A stretch of 64,000 bases of DNA. It comes from Roseiflexus sp. RS-1. GTDB taxonomy: Bacteria > Chloroflexota > Chloroflexia > Chloroflexales > Roseiflexaceae. The stretch covers positions 3,843,501-3,907,500 of the forward strand of contig NC_009523.1 in assembly GCF_000016665.1 (NCBI RefSeq), in the 5' to 3' direction. A program made the translations under genes and the position numbers. Numbering within the stretch: the first letter of the stretch is position 1; every line of letters begins with the position of its first letter. The notes beneath the pieces were generated by a model. It had not been told where the DNA came from and made no database searches. It saw nothing but the letters and a program-made list of their open reading frames with translations. Shown piece by piece: positions 35,148-43,962 of the stretch.

Positions 35148-35172
35148 CTCAACACCTTTCTCAAGTGAATAC

Positions 35173-35293
35173 CATCGCGGTGACCCGCAGGCCCGGATGC
35201 CAGGGCGTAAAGGTGGAAGCTGGTGTAAGTCCAGCGCTGTGCCGCAACTGTAACCGGTGACAATCACCGGAAGCCAGGACGCCTGCCGCGATG
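35173..35293 (+). promoter_or_regulatory. Cobalamin riboswitch (left)
   Basis: P1 is an 8-bp stem CATCGCGG (35173-35180) with CCGCGATG (35286-35293). Inside are the conserved elements GGTGGAAGCTGGTGTAAGTC, GCTGTGCCGCAACTGTAA and the B12-box-like GAAGCCAGGACGCCTGCC. Downstream, TTCTC in CCCTTCTCGAG can pair with GAGAA of the AGGGAGGAGAAC ribosome site of the first small gene, suggesting control of translation. It precedes a BtuFCD-like importer. A second, near-identical copy lies inverted at 54098-54215. Confidence 0.95.
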
Positions 35294-35332
35294 TTGAATG
35301 TGTTCGACCCTTCTCGAGCCAGGGAGGAGAAC

Positions 35333-35479
35333 ATGCCTGACGCCCCTTTCTCTGCACAGTGGGCAGGTCATGTCGCCCCGGTTCTCGGAAGAGACCGGGG
35401 CGGTTCGTTGACGGGCAGTGGAACGATGCCGGTGCGGAGCGCCGTCTGCGTCGCGCAAGCGGAGGTTTCACGCCTGTGA
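35333..35479 (+). CDS. 48-residue small ORF behind the riboswitch
   Basis: ATG at 35333 directly behind a strong site (GGGAGGAGAAC). The product, starting MPDAPFSAQWAGHVAPVLG, has no recognised motif or signal. A stable hairpin (CCCCGGT/ACCGGGG with inner CTC/GAG, 35374-35399) lies inside it. Its TGA overlaps the GTG start of the next gene. It may be a real small protein or a translated leader that couples riboswitch state to downstream translation. Confidence 0.5.
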   Translation: MPDAPFSAQWAGHVAPVLGRDRGGSLTGSGTMPVRSAVCVAQAEVSRL

Positions 35480-35703
35480 GTGAGAACGACGACGATGACC
35501 TGCACCGCGAACTCGCACACTGCCAGGAACGTCTGCTGCGCATCGAACAAGACCTGGCGCTGCTCGGATGGCTGCCCACATCGTATGCCTGGACGCTGAT
35601 AGAACAGTTGCACCACGAGCATGCCAGATGTGCATGGCTCTGGCGACTGATCGGCGTATCAGATCGCAACGCCTCACGAGATGAGCGCCGGAGTCGCAGA
35701 TGA
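35476..35703 (+). CDS. 75-residue hypothetical protein
   Basis: GTG start overlapping the previous stop (GTGA). Helical, with an acidic N-terminus (SENDDDDLHRELAHC) and a His/Trp/Cys-rich core: LEQLHHEHARCAWLWRL-like segment IEQLHHEHARCAWLWRLIG. The histidines and cysteine could bind metal. No family recognised. Lies in the riboswitch operon ahead of the importer genes. Confidence 0.55.
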   Translation: MSENDDDDLHRELAHCQERLLRIEQDLALLGWLPTSYAWTLIEQLHHEHARCAWLWRLIGVSDRNASRDERRSRR

Positions 35704-35788
35704 GCGCGTTTCCGGACGTTGCCCGTGTGTTCTGTACCCATTGGCGGACGGTAGAACCGGTTTGCTGAAACCCGTGTGGAGGAAGCAC

Positions 35789-37093
35789 ATGCAACGAGTA
35801 TCCCGCTGGATAACTCTCTTGCTGCTGGCGACGGCGCTGATCGCGTGCAGCGGTCAGCAAACCGCAGCGCCAACACCAACAAATGCACTTCAGGCGCCGA
35901 CGAGCGCGCCAACCATCGCACCAACCGCTGCACCACCGGCTGAACCCACAGCAGCGCCAACCGTTGCGGCGCCATCAGCGCCAGCTGCAAATCTGACCGA
36001 AGGATGCGTCACCGACTACGATCCAGAAATTGACTACTTCCCCGAAAAAGTCACCCTGAGCGATTCGGTTGGCTGGACAATCGAGTACTTCAACAACTAC
36101 AAAGTCATTACCGTGCTCAACCCCTGGCGCAACGCCGATGTGCAGTTCCGCTACGTCCTGGTGCAATGCGGCACACCCCCGCCGACGGAGACGGGTGATG
36201 CGCTGGTGATCGAAGTTCCGGTGAACAGCATCATCACCATGTCCACCACGCATTTGCCGCATCTCAGCGAACTGGGCGTGCTCGATACACTGGTCGGCGT
36301 TGATAGTTTCCTGTACATCAACAACCCCGATGTGCGCAAGAAGATCGAAGCCGGCGAACTCGTCGAGATCGGCGGCGGCGGGCAGGTCAACGTCGAACAG
36401 GCGCTTGACCTGCAGCCAGACCTGATCATGACCTATGGCGTCGGCAATCCGGAATACGATGCTCACCCCAAATTGCTCGAAGCCAACCTGAAGGTCGTGC
36501 TGAACAGCGAGTACATGGAAACGTCGCCCCTGGGACGCGCCGAGTGGATCAAGTTCACGGCGGCATTCTTCAACCGGGAAGCAAAGGCGACTGAGGTCTA
36601 CAACACGATTGTGAGCCGCTACAAGGAGATAGCCGCGAAAGCGCGCAACGTTGCAACCAGACCGACGGTGTTCGGCGATGCGCCGTTCCAGGGGACGTGG
36701 TATATGCCGGGGGGCAGAAGCTACGTCGCCCAACTGCTGGCTGACGCCGGCGCCGACTACCTCTGGGCGGATGACACCTCAACCGGGAGCCAGCCGCTGA
36801 GTTTTGAAGAGGTGTTCGAGCGTGCCCGCAATGCCGATTTCTGGCTGAATCCGGGTTCATGGAAGAGTCTGTCCGAAATCAAGGCGGCAGATGAGCGCCT
36901 CACCGGGTTCGCCGCCTTCCAGAACGGCAACGTCTTCAACAACAACAAGCGCCTCAACGAGAACGGCGGCAACGACTACTGGGAAACCGGCGTAACGAAC
37001 CCGCACCTGGTGCTGGCGGACCTGATCAAGATTTTCCATCCGGAACTGTTGCCAGACCACGAGTTGTATTTCTACCAGCAACTGACACCATAG
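35789..37093 (+). CDS. Cobalamin/iron-type ABC transporter substrate-binding lipoprotein
   Basis: 434 residues from the ATG at 35789 (GGAGG 6 nt upstream). Lipoprotein signal with LIAC lipobox, a Pro/Thr/Ala-rich tether (residues 24-68), then a class III (FecB/BtuF) binding fold: [24 protein letters not shown]-like [34 protein letters not shown]. It delivers a corrinoid or metal chelate to the BtuCD-like pair downstream. The riboswitch makes cobalamin or a precursor the best guess. Confidence 0.88.
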   Translation: MQRVSRWITLLLLATALIACSGQQTAAPTPTNALQAPTSAPTIAPTAAPPAEPTAAPTVAAPSAPAANLTEGCVTDYDPEIDYFPEKVTLSDSVGWTIEYFNNYKVITVLNPWRNADVQFRYVLVQCGTPPPTETGDALVIEVPVNSIITMSTTHLPHLSELGVLDTLVGVDSFLYINNPDVRKKIEAGELVEIGGGGQVNVEQALDLQPDLIMTYGVGNPEYDAHPKLLEANLKVVLNSEYMETSPLGRAEWIKFTAAFFNREAKATEVYNTIVSRYKEIAAKARNVATRPTVFGDAPFQGTWYMPGGRSYVAQLLADAGADYLWADDTSTGSQPLSFEEVFERARNADFWLNPGSWKSLSEIKAADERLTGFAAFQNGNVFNNNKRLNENGGNDYWETGVTNPHLVLADLIKIFHPELLPDHELYFYQQLTP

Positions 37094-37101
37094 AGGATCG
37101 C

Positions 37102-37446
37102 ATGCAGAAGCCCCATATGAACCGGTATGCGCGCCACATCTTCATCTGCACCGGACGCTTCTGCGATCCGCAGGGGCAGGCTATCCATCTGTATGCGCTT
37201 CTGGCACGCCTGCTCGGTCCGCTGGGGCGCTATGAGAATCCGTGTCGGGTCAAACGGGGCACGACACCCTGCCTGGGTGTCTGCTCCGGTGGTCCAATCG
37301 CCGTTGTTTACCCCGATGGCATCTGGTACCACCACGTCGATGAAGGGGCGCTTGAACGGATTGTACACGAGCATCTGGAACAGAACAGACCCGTCGAGGA
37401 GTATATCTTTCACCGATTGTTTACCGACGAGACGGAGTCGCGCTGA
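37102..37446 (+). CDS. Thioredoxin-like [2Fe-2S] ferredoxin
   Basis: 114 residues. [15 protein letters not shown] and a distal [20 protein letters not shown] supply the four cysteines of the thioredoxin-fold [2Fe-2S] ferredoxins. Such proteins occur in cobalamin-biosynthesis loci and may reduce cobalt. Placed 8 bp after the binding protein and 14 bp before the permease, so it is part of the importer operon. Function in this context is an inference. Confidence 0.85.
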   Translation: MQKPHMNRYARHIFICTGRFCDPQGQAIHLYALLARLLGPLGRYENPCRVKRGTTPCLGVCSGGPIAVVYPDGIWYHHVDEGALERIVHEHLEQNRPVEEYIFHRLFTDETESR

Positions 37447-37460
37447 GGCAGACATTGAAG

Positions 37461-38576
37461 ATGGCACAGAAACGCAGCATAACAGACACGTTCCGGGAAC
37501 CGGTCACGCCGACGCCGATTGCGTCCTGGCCCCGTCTGGGATTGCGTCCGCTGGCGTTGGCGGCGATGTGCGGCGTTATGATCCTGGCGTTCCTGCTCAG
37601 CCTGAGTTTCGGGTCGGTGCGCATCCCTCTGGAACAGGTGCTGACGATCCTGCTCGGCGGGCAGGCTGAGCGCGCCAGCTGGACAACCATCATCTACGAT
37701 TTTCGCCTGCCGAAGGCGTTGACGGCAGCGCTGGCCGGCGCAGCGCTCGGCGTCAGCGGGTTGCAGATGCAGACCCTGTTCCGCAACCCGCTGGCAGATC
37801 CATTCGTGCTCGGCGTCAGTTCCGGCGCCAGCCTGGGAGTCGCGCTGGTGGTGTTGAGCGTCGGCGTCGCCAACACCACCCTGCTTGCAGTCACCGGTCT
37901 GATCGGCAATCTGAGTCTGGCAGCCGCCGCGAGCATTGGCGCCGGTGCAGTGCTGGCGCTGGTGCTGACGCTGGCGCAGCGGGTGCAGAACAGCGTGACG
38001 CTGCTTATTCTGGGATTGATGATCGGCTACATCGCCGGCGCGATTGTCAGCCTGTTGCTCTACTTCAGCATTGCGGAACGCATTCAGGCGTATATCGCGT
38101 GGGGTTTCGGCAGTTTTGGCGGGGTCACCTGGAGTCGGATGCACGTGCTTGCGCCCGTCGTGGGCATCGGGCTACTGCTGGCGCTCATCCTCACGAAATC
38201 GCTCAATGCGCTCCTGCTTGGCGAAGCATACGCCCGCAGCCTGGGGGTGGACATCCGACGGGCGCGGACCGGCATTGTCGCCAGCAGCGCCCTGCTCGCC
38301 GGGGCAGTGACAGCATTCTGCGGACCGATCGCCTTCCTCGGCATCGCCATTCCGCACCTCTGCCGGGCGCTGCTGCGCAGCGCCGATCACCGGCTGCTGA
38401 TCCCCGCCTGCATTCTGGTCGGTGCGACGACTGCGCTGCTTGCAGACCTGTTCGCGCAGGCGCCGGGGATGAGTGTTGTGCTGCCGCTGAATGCCATCAC
38501 TGCACTCATCGGCGCGCCGACGGTCATCTGGATCTTGCTGCGACGCGGTGTCGAAAGAGGAACATTTGGCGTATGA
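37461..38576 (+). CDS. Cobalamin/iron-siderophore ABC transporter permease (BtuC/FecD type)
   Basis: 371 residues from the ATG at 37461. About ten membrane helices of the FecCD family: RLPKALTAALAGAALGVSGL, QTLFRNPLADPFVLGVSSGA, LLGEAYARSLGVDIRRAR (ATPase-coupling loop) and CGPIAFLGIAIPHLCRALL. Forms the channel with the ATPase encoded next, whose start overlaps its stop (ATGA). Confidence 0.94.
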   Translation: MAQKRSITDTFREPVTPTPIASWPRLGLRPLALAAMCGVMILAFLLSLSFGSVRIPLEQVLTILLGGQAERASWTTIIYDFRLPKALTAALAGAALGVSGLQMQTLFRNPLADPFVLGVSSGASLGVALVVLSVGVANTTLLAVTGLIGNLSLAAAASIGAGAVLALVLTLAQRVQNSVTLLILGLMIGYIAGAIVSLLLYFSIAERIQAYIAWGFGSFGGVTWSRMHVLAPVVGIGLLLALILTKSLNALLLGEAYARSLGVDIRRARTGIVASSALLAGAVTAFCGPIAFLGIAIPHLCRALLRSADHRLLIPACILVGATTALLADLFAQAPGMSVVLPLNAITALIGAPTVIWILLRRGVERGTFGV

Positions 38577-39595
38577 GCAGAGCGATTCTTGCAACCGAAC
38601 ACCTGAGCATTGGCTATGCCCCTCGCCGTGGTCCACGACGGATCGTTGCCAGCAACCTGAACCTGACCCTCCACGCGGGTGAAGTCGTCTGCCTGTTGGG
38701 ACCCAACGGCGTGGGAAAGTCAACCCTGCTGCGCACGCTGGTGGGGATGCAACCGCCACTGGATGGACGGGTATGGCTCGATGGCGTCGATCTCTCCACG
38801 CTGAGCGCTCGTGAGATCGCCCGCCGTGTGAGCGTGGTGCTGACCGAGCGCGTCGAGGTCGGGCAACTGACCGTCTACGCGCTGGTTGCCCTGGGGCGTC
38901 ACCCGCATACCGACTGGACCGGACGCCTGACGCCGCATGATGAGGCGATCGTGCGGCAGGCGCTCGAGGCAGTCAATGCGGTCAACCTGGCGGGACGACT
39001 GGTGCACGAACTGAGCGACGGCGAACGGCAACGGGTGATGGTGGCGCGCGCCCTGGCGCAGGAACCGCTGGTCGTGGTGCTCGATGAGCCGACCGCCTTC
39101 CTTGACCTGCCGCGACGAGTCGAGATCATGCGCCTGCTGCGTCGCCTGGCGCACGAAACACAGCGGGCGATGATCCTTTCGACCCACGACCTCGACCTGG
39201 CGCTGCGCAGCGCTGATCTCCTCTGGCTCATGGCGCCTGGCGGCGGCGTGCATGCCGGCGCCCCGGAAGACCTGGTGCTCGGCGGAGCATTTGAGGCGAC
39301 CTTCGCCACCGAAGGGATCAGTTTCGACCGCCATGAGGGGCACTTCCGCATCCATCCGCCAACCCAGCGTCGTATCGCGCTGATGGGCGATGGGGTGGTG
39401 CGCGAGTGGACTGCCCGCGCCCTCGAACGTGCTGGCTATGCAGCGGTCACCCCTGATGAGCCAGTCGAATTACGTATCACAGTCACCGGCGACGGGTATC
39501 AACCGTGTTGGGAAGTGCGGAGGAACGGCGACGCACCGCAGCACGTTCAGACGCTGCGCGATCTGGTCGCGCTGGTGCGTCGCATTGAGGGGTAG
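38573..39595 (+). CDS. Cobalamin/iron ABC transporter ATPase with C-terminal extension
   Basis: 340 residues from the ATG at 38573, overlapping the permease stop. Walker A GPNGVGKSTL, signature LSDGERQR, Walker B VVVLDEP and H-loop STHDLD place it with FecE/BtuD ATPases. About 75 residues beyond the usual end (IALMGDGVVREWTARALERA, then LRITVTGDGYQPCWEVRR) form an extra alpha/beta domain, perhaps a regulatory or substrate-sensing module. Terminal transporter gene of the operon. Confidence 0.92.
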   Translation: MSRAILATEHLSIGYAPRRGPRRIVASNLNLTLHAGEVVCLLGPNGVGKSTLLRTLVGMQPPLDGRVWLDGVDLSTLSAREIARRVSVVLTERVEVGQLTVYALVALGRHPHTDWTGRLTPHDEAIVRQALEAVNAVNLAGRLVHELSDGERQRVMVARALAQEPLVVVLDEPTAFLDLPRRVEIMRLLRRLAHETQRAMILSTHDLDLALRSADLLWLMAPGGGVHAGAPEDLVLGGAFEATFATEGISFDRHEGHFRIHPPTQRRIALMGDGVVREWTARALERAGYAAVTPDEPVELRITVTGDGYQPCWEVRRNGDAPQHVQTLRDLVALVRRIEG

Positions 39596-39680
39596 CGCAT
39601 ACTCTCAATGATCGGTCAACGCTGGATTATTCGCGGGACTGCTTCAGGCATTCCCGCAACACGCATGTAAGGAGGGGGGC

Positions 39681-40256
39681 ATGACTGCTGCGCTTGAGCC
39701 GCGGATCGTCGAAGAGCCTGGCAACGGAACACTCGAAATCTTTCCGCTGGAACCGAAAGAAGAGACCCTGGTCGCGCTGATGACCGAATTCTTCCGCGAT
39801 CACTGGGACAAGATCCACTTCGGTCCGCTCATCCAGGGATCGGTGTTCGAGATCAAAGCCACAGCGCCGCCGACAAAGATCGGCATGCTCGATGGCTACC
39901 TGACCGTCGACTTTGGCGCGTGGCACTTCCACATCTGCATCGGCGAGCACAAAGGCAGCAAAAACAAGCCGGTCGATCCGGAACTCGCGCGCCACCGTCG
40001 CACCGCGCGCGCTGAGTTCTACCGTCGGCTCAACCCCGATGGCACAGTAGGGAGCTGGGGATTCCGCCTCTTCAATGGCAAAGACGAAAACCAGATCTAC
40101 ATCTTCCTGCCCAATCCATTTCTGTCAGACGATATGCGCTTCCTCAAGCAACCCGATTGGTCACGCCTGGCGCTGTGGGATGATCTGCGGCAGCGTTATC
40201 TGGGGTTGCCGCCCGATCCCAGAGACCGGAGCGGCAAGACGATGTTCCACGGTTGA
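39681..40256 (+). CDS. Conserved hypothetical protein of the cobalamin locus
   Basis: 191 residues; ATG at 39681 behind GGAGGGGGG. Soluble. Contains KIHFGPLIQGSVFEIKATAP, a His/Trp-rich YLTVDFGAWHFHICIGEHKG that could bind metal, and IYIFLPNPFLSDDMRFLK. I do not recognise the family with confidence. It lies 85 bp after the ATPase and probably belongs to the riboswitch operon, suggesting a role in corrinoid or cobalt handling. Confidence 0.65.
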   Translation: MTAALEPRIVEEPGNGTLEIFPLEPKEETLVALMTEFFRDHWDKIHFGPLIQGSVFEIKATAPPTKIGMLDGYLTVDFGAWHFHICIGEHKGSKNKPVDPELARHRRTARAEFYRRLNPDGTVGSWGFRLFNGKDENQIYIFLPNPFLSDDMRFLKQPDWSRLALWDDLRQRYLGLPPDPRDRSGKTMFHG

Positions 40257-40275
40257 GCCGGTCCTGCTGAAGGCG

Positions 40276-41112
40276 TCAATCCGGCGCATCGCAACCGCGT
40301 GTGTCAGGATCGATCAGGGCAGCAATGTCGCGCAACGCTGCAAGGGCGCGCAAACCGGGCCAGGTCAGCGCCATACCGTCGCACAGCAGGACACGCCCAT
40401 CACGGACTGCCGGAACATCATGATATACCTCAAATGCGTCAAAATCACGCTGGCTGAACGCATACGGTTCATCCGGCAGCAGAATCACCTCCGGCTGCAG
40501 GCGCATGAATGTTTCCAGCGGAGCGCGCGGGTATCGCCCCGGCAGGCGACGTCCCAGGTTCTCCGCGCCGCACCGTTCCAGCAGATCGCCCGCATAAGTC
40601 TCCGCGCCCACTGCCATCCACGGGTCGCGCCAGATGAAGGTGAGCGTCGGAATCCGTCGCGTCGGGCGCCGATCCGTCGCCTTCAGCGCCTGGCGCAACG
40701 CCGCAAGACCTGGCGCTGCCTGATCGCTCGCCCCCAGGACGGCGGCAAGCTGCTCGAACTGCACCGGTACATCGGCAACACTGCGGATCGCGGTGACATA
40801 CACCGGAATTCCGGCTGCGGTCAATGCCTGCACATCACGTGCACGGTTCTCTTCCTGATCGGCGATCACCAGATCGGGTTGCAGCGCAACGATCCGCGCC
40901 CGGTCAGGATTCTTCGTGCCGCGAATGCGTGGCACGCCAGCAAGCGCCGCCGCCGGTTCGATACAGTAGTCGGTCACGGCAACCACGCGCGCACCCAGAC
41001 CAATCGTGAATAACCACTCGGTCAGGCTTGGCACAAGCGACACAATGCGCTGCGGCGGATGTTTCACGTCGAGACGACGCCCAAGGGCATCATGAACGAT
41101 CATGAGGGTCAC
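40276..41112 (-). CDS. BtuF-like helical-backbone metal/corrinoid receptor, no signal peptide
   Basis: 278 residues; the GTG at 41112 overlaps the upstream TGA and has GGAG 9 nt before it (ATG at 41103 is the alternative). Class III binding fold: PQRIVSLVPSLTEWLFTIGLG, VAVTDYCIEP, PRIRGTKNPD, LQPDLVIADQEENRA. No signal peptide or lipobox, so it may act in the cytoplasm or be exported otherwise. Third gene in a compact unit with a thioesterase and a second BtuF-like gene. Ligand probably a corrinoid, by fold and location. Confidence 0.85.
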   Translation of the reverse strand: MTLMIVHDALGRRLDVKHPPQRIVSLVPSLTEWLFTIGLGARVVAVTDYCIEPAAALAGVPRIRGTKNPDRARIVALQPDLVIADQEENRARDVQALTAAGIPVYVTAIRSVADVPVQFEQLAAVLGASDQAAPGLAALRQALKATDRRPTRRIPTLTFIWRDPWMAVGAETYAGDLLERCGAENLGRRLPGRYPRAPLETFMRLQPEVILLPDEPYAFSQRDFDAFEVYHDVPAVRDGRVLLCDGMALTWPGLRALAALRDIAALIDPDTRGCDAPD

Positions 41113-41504
41113 GACATTGTCTCCGTGAGCGGCGGCACAGCGACCGGGCGATTGTTGTCATCGAGCGCGACCAGCACACACGTCGCCTGGCACGCCAGCA
41201 CCCGTTCTTCATAATCCATCGGTTCCCACCAGACATCCACCGCGATCTGCATCGAACTCCGTCCGGTGCGCACCAGACGAGCGATCACTTCGACAATCGA
41301 CCCCTCACGGATCGGATGGTGAAAGTTCACTTCACTGATCCGCACCGTCACAACCTTGCGCCGACACCAGCGCGTCGCGCAGATGAACGCTGCCTGATCG
41401 ATCCAGGCAACCGCCTTGCCGCCGAACAGGGTGCGGTAGTGGTTGGTATCGACCGGAAAAACCGGGAAAACCATGCGCGTTTCGGCACGGTCAGCGGCGC
41501 TCAT
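41109..41504 (-). CDS. Acyl-CoA thioesterase (hotdog fold)
   Basis: 131 residues, ATG overlapping the upstream stop (ATGA). Hotdog-fold YciA/BFIT-like enzyme: DTNHYRTLFGGKAVAWIDQAAFIC contains the catalytic Asn/Asp helix, and VRISEVNFHHPIREGSIVEV the second strand. Hydrolyses acyl-CoA in the cytoplasm. Sandwiched between two BtuF-like genes with overlapping ends, which makes co-expression certain but the link to cobalamin unclear. Confidence 0.9.
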   Translation of the reverse strand: MSAADRAETRMVFPVFPVDTNHYRTLFGGKAVAWIDQAAFICATRWCRRKVVTVRISEVNFHHPIREGSIVEVIARLVRTGRSSMQIAVDVWWEPMDYEERVLACQATCVLVALDDNNRPVAVPPLTETMS

Positions 41505-42394
41505 CGCTCATCTCCTTCCTGCACAAAACACGTCGGATGCAGCAGGCGCGCCAGATGTTCGATCCCTTCCACCACACGCGGCGCCGGACGTGAGCAGTAA
41601 CCATTCGCGTCCAGCGCGTACACCCGACCGGCGCGCGCTGCGGGGATGTCGAACCAGCCCGGCGGACGCGGCAGCGCATCCCACTCCTGTTGCGCGGCTT
41701 CGGCGGAGTAACCGCAGGGAATGAGCAGGATGACGTCGGGTTGCGCACCGATCACATCCTCCCAGCGCACCCGAAACGAACGTTCCCCGGCGCGGCCCAG
41801 CAGATCGCGCCCTCCCGCCAGATCGATCATCTCCGGCACCCAGTGCCCGCCGACAAACGGCGGGTCGAGCCACTCCAGCGCCACCACACCGGGACGTGGT
41901 TGACCGGCGACAGTGCGGCGAACGCGATCCAGTCGCTGACGCAGGCGCTCATTGAGACGCCTGCCGCGCTCCGGCATCCCAACCGCCTCAGCAATCGTCA
42001 ACACATCGTTGAAGATGCCATCCAGGTTCGGCGGCGCCAGCGAAACGATGCGCGGGTTGCCCGGCAGCCGCGCCGCCAGCGAGCAGACATCGGCAAACGA
42101 GACGGCGCACACATCACACAACTCCTGCGTTATCACCAGGTCGGGCTGTAATTCGGCGAGGAGTGATTCGTCGAGCAGGTAGAGACTCTCGCCGCGCGCC
42201 AGTCGCGCGCTGACCACCCGATCAATCTCGGCGCTTGTCAACCCGTGCGGAATGGCGGAAGACGTCACCCGTGGCAGATCGGCAACAACATCAGGCGGGT
42301 AATCGCATTCGTGTGACACGCCTGCCAGCATATCCGCCAGCCCCAGAGCGCAGACAATTTCCGTTGCGGAAGGAAGAAGCGATACAATGCGCAT
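41501..42394 (-). CDS. BtuF-like cobalamin/metal-binding protein
   Basis: 297 residues. MRIVSLLPSATEIVCALGLAD opens the helical-backbone fold directly, with no signal peptide; GVSHECDYPP, LQPDLVITQELCDVCAVS and EWLDPPFVGGHWVPEMIDLAGG are characteristic of the BtuF-like cobalamin-binding group. First gene of a three-gene overlapping unit. The Cys pair CDVC may bind metal. Divergent from the dnaJ operon. Confidence 0.87.
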   Translation of the reverse strand: MRIVSLLPSATEIVCALGLADMLAGVSHECDYPPDVVADLPRVTSSAIPHGLTSAEIDRVVSARLARGESLYLLDESLLAELQPDLVITQELCDVCAVSFADVCSLAARLPGNPRIVSLAPPNLDGIFNDVLTIAEAVGMPERGRRLNERLRQRLDRVRRTVAGQPRPGVVALEWLDPPFVGGHWVPEMIDLAGGRDLLGRAGERSFRVRWEDVIGAQPDVILLIPCGYSAEAAQQEWDALPRPPGWFDIPAARAGRVYALDANGYCSRPAPRVVEGIEHLARLLHPTCFVQEGDER

Positions 42395-42439
42395 ACCAGT
42401 ATCCTTTCAATTCACGTGCATCTATTCCTTATCATAATC

Positions 42440-42463
42440 TATACCCACACAATCGGGTATAAT
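42440..42463 (+). promoter_or_regulatory. Promoter -10 with inverted repeat before the dnaJ operon
   Basis: TATAAT at 42458-42463 overlaps the right arm of an inverted repeat TATACCC (42440-42446) / GGGTATA (42455-42461), spacer 8 bp. This is not a CIRCE or HAIR heat-shock element. A good -35 is not seen, which suggests a regulated promoter. Confidence 0.55.
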
Positions 42464-42497
42464 GCTTCCGTATCTCGACCGAAGAGCAGATCATCCT

Positions 42498-43436
42498 ATG
42501 GATTTCAAAGATTACTACGCTGTGCTCGGCGTTTCTCCCGATGCCGACGAACAGACCATCAAGAAGGCATACCGTAAACTCGCGCGTCAGTACCATCCCG
42601 ACGTCAATCCTGGCGACCGGCAGGCGGAAGAGCGTTTCAAAGAGATCAACGAAGCCTACGAAGCGCTCAGCGATCCGGAACGTCGCCGCAAATACGACCA
42701 GTTGCGCGAGCAGTACCAGCGCTGGCAGCAGCGTGGCGGCGTCGGCGAGTTCGACTGGGGTCCATGGCAGACCGCCCCCGGTCAGACGGTGTATACCTAC
42801 ACAGTATCGCCGGAGGACCTGGAAGATCTCTTCGGAAGCGAAAGTCCGTTTTCGGACTTTTTCGGCTCGATCTTCGGTCAACCGCGCACGGCGGCGCCGC
42901 GAGGTCCGCAACGGGGACGCGACATCGAGTTCCCGGTCGATATTTCGCTCGAAGAGGCGTTTCACGGCACAACGCGCTCGCTCCAGGTCGGGAATCGACG
43001 CATCGAGGCGAAAATCCCGGTTGGCGCTCGCACCGGCACCCGGGTGCGCCTTGCAGGTCAGGGACGACCCGGTATTGCTGGCGGACCGCCCGGTGATCTC
43101 TATTTGCTGATCAACGTCCTGCCCCATGCGCAGTTTGAGCGCGATGGCGACGATCTGACAACCACCGTGCCGCTGGATTGCTTTACTGCGATTGCTGGCG
43201 GCGAGGTGCGCGTTCCGACGATCGATGGATCGGTGATGCTCAAGATACCGCCGCGAACGCAGGCGGATCAGGTGTTCCGCCTGCGCGGAAAGGGGATGCC
43301 GCGCCTCGAACGTCCCTCTGAGCGCGGCGACCTGTTCGTGCGGGTAAAACTGGTGCTGCCCGACACACTCAGCGATGCTGATGTCGAGACTATTCGCTCT
43401 CTTGTGCGAGAACGGGGTGGCAAAAAAAAAGGGTGA
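42498..43436 (+). CDS. DnaJ-class co-chaperone, CbpA type
   Basis: 312 residues from the ATG at 42498. J-domain (residues 1-65) with the HPD motif in ARQYHPDVNPG, a G/F-rich linker containing DLFGSESPFSDFFGSIFG, no zinc-finger domain, and two C-terminal beta domains (DISLEEAFHGTTRSLQV, LRGKGMPRLERPSERGDLFV). This is class II DnaJ, like CbpA. It stimulates DnaK. A CbpM-like gene two positions downstream supports the CbpA assignment. Confidence 0.93.
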   Translation: MDFKDYYAVLGVSPDADEQTIKKAYRKLARQYHPDVNPGDRQAEERFKEINEAYEALSDPERRRKYDQLREQYQRWQQRGGVGEFDWGPWQTAPGQTVYTYTVSPEDLEDLFGSESPFSDFFGSIFGQPRTAAPRGPQRGRDIEFPVDISLEEAFHGTTRSLQVGNRRIEAKIPVGARTGTRVRLAGQGRPGIAGGPPGDLYLLINVLPHAQFERDGDDLTTTVPLDCFTAIAGGEVRVPTIDGSVMLKIPPRTQADQVFRLRGKGMPRLERPSERGDLFVRVKLVLPDTLSDADVETIRSLVRERGGKKKG

Positions 43437-43441
43437 CCGAC

Positions 43442-43558
43442 ATGCCACGACGATTGACACCACAACAGTCCGTTGCAATAACATGGACGGTGACGCTGAC
43501 CGCCATCCTGATCGGCGCCGTGCTATTGTGGGCGCTCTTGAGCATCGGGACGCGCTGA
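43442..43558 (+). CDS. 38-residue single-pass membrane microprotein
   Basis: ATG at 43442, 5 bp after the dnaJ stop. Basic N-terminus (MPRRLTPQQ) then one hydrophobic helix (AITWTVTLTAILIGAVLLWA), ending SIGTR, so type N-in. The upstream GGGTGACC is a poor ribosome site, and coupling from dnaJ may drive it. Unrecognised; its place between dnaJ and a CbpM-like gene and ahead of two membrane proteases suggests a membrane quality-control partner. Confidence 0.5.
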   Translation: MPRRLTPQQSVAITWTVTLTAILIGAVLLWALLSIGTR

Positions 43559-43594
43559 GATTGGAGTCGCACGTGTTGTATCAGGAGCAATCAT

Positions 43595-43921
43595 ATGCTG
43601 ATCCGCCGTATCAATCCTGAGACGCTGGCAGCACAGACAGGTCTGCCGGTTGAGGTGATTCAGGAACTGATCGATCTGGGGCTGATCGGGACACTACCGG
43701 AACCAACCGAAACCGACCTGCGCGAGTTGCGACGGGTGCGTCGCCTGATCGACACGCTCGGTCTCTCCCACGAGGCTGTCGATGTCATCCTCCAGATGCG
43801 CCGTCGCCTGGTCGCTCTGCAAAACGAAGTCGCGCAACTCAGGATGGAACTGTCGGAACGCCATCGTGTCGAGCGCACATCCGTCTGGATCGAAGCAGAG
43901 TGGGTCGAGACGCGGGAATGA
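43595..43921 (+). CDS. CbpM-like/MerR-type chaperone modulator
   Basis: 108 residues. N-terminal MerR-like helix-turn-helix (LAAQTGLPVEVIQELIDLGLIG) followed by TETDLRELRRVRRLIDTLGLS and a coiled coil (LVALQNEVAQLRMELSERH). Size and pattern match CbpM, which binds the J-domain of CbpA and inhibits it. It may instead be a transcription factor of the operon. Position 3' of a CbpA-like gene favours CbpM. Confidence 0.82.
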   Translation: MLIRRINPETLAAQTGLPVEVIQELIDLGLIGTLPEPTETDLRELRRVRRLIDTLGLSHEAVDVILQMRRRLVALQNEVAQLRMELSERHRVERTSVWIEAEWVETRE

Positions 43922-43962
43922 TACATGCGTCTCGACTTATTATTTCTCTCTGAGATACGCCC

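Noticed and set aside
38099-38572. Upstream extension of the ABC ATPase frame into the permease gene
   Set aside because: The permease is intact in its own frame, and the ATPase starts at the ATGA overlap at 38573 where homology to FecE-type proteins begins.
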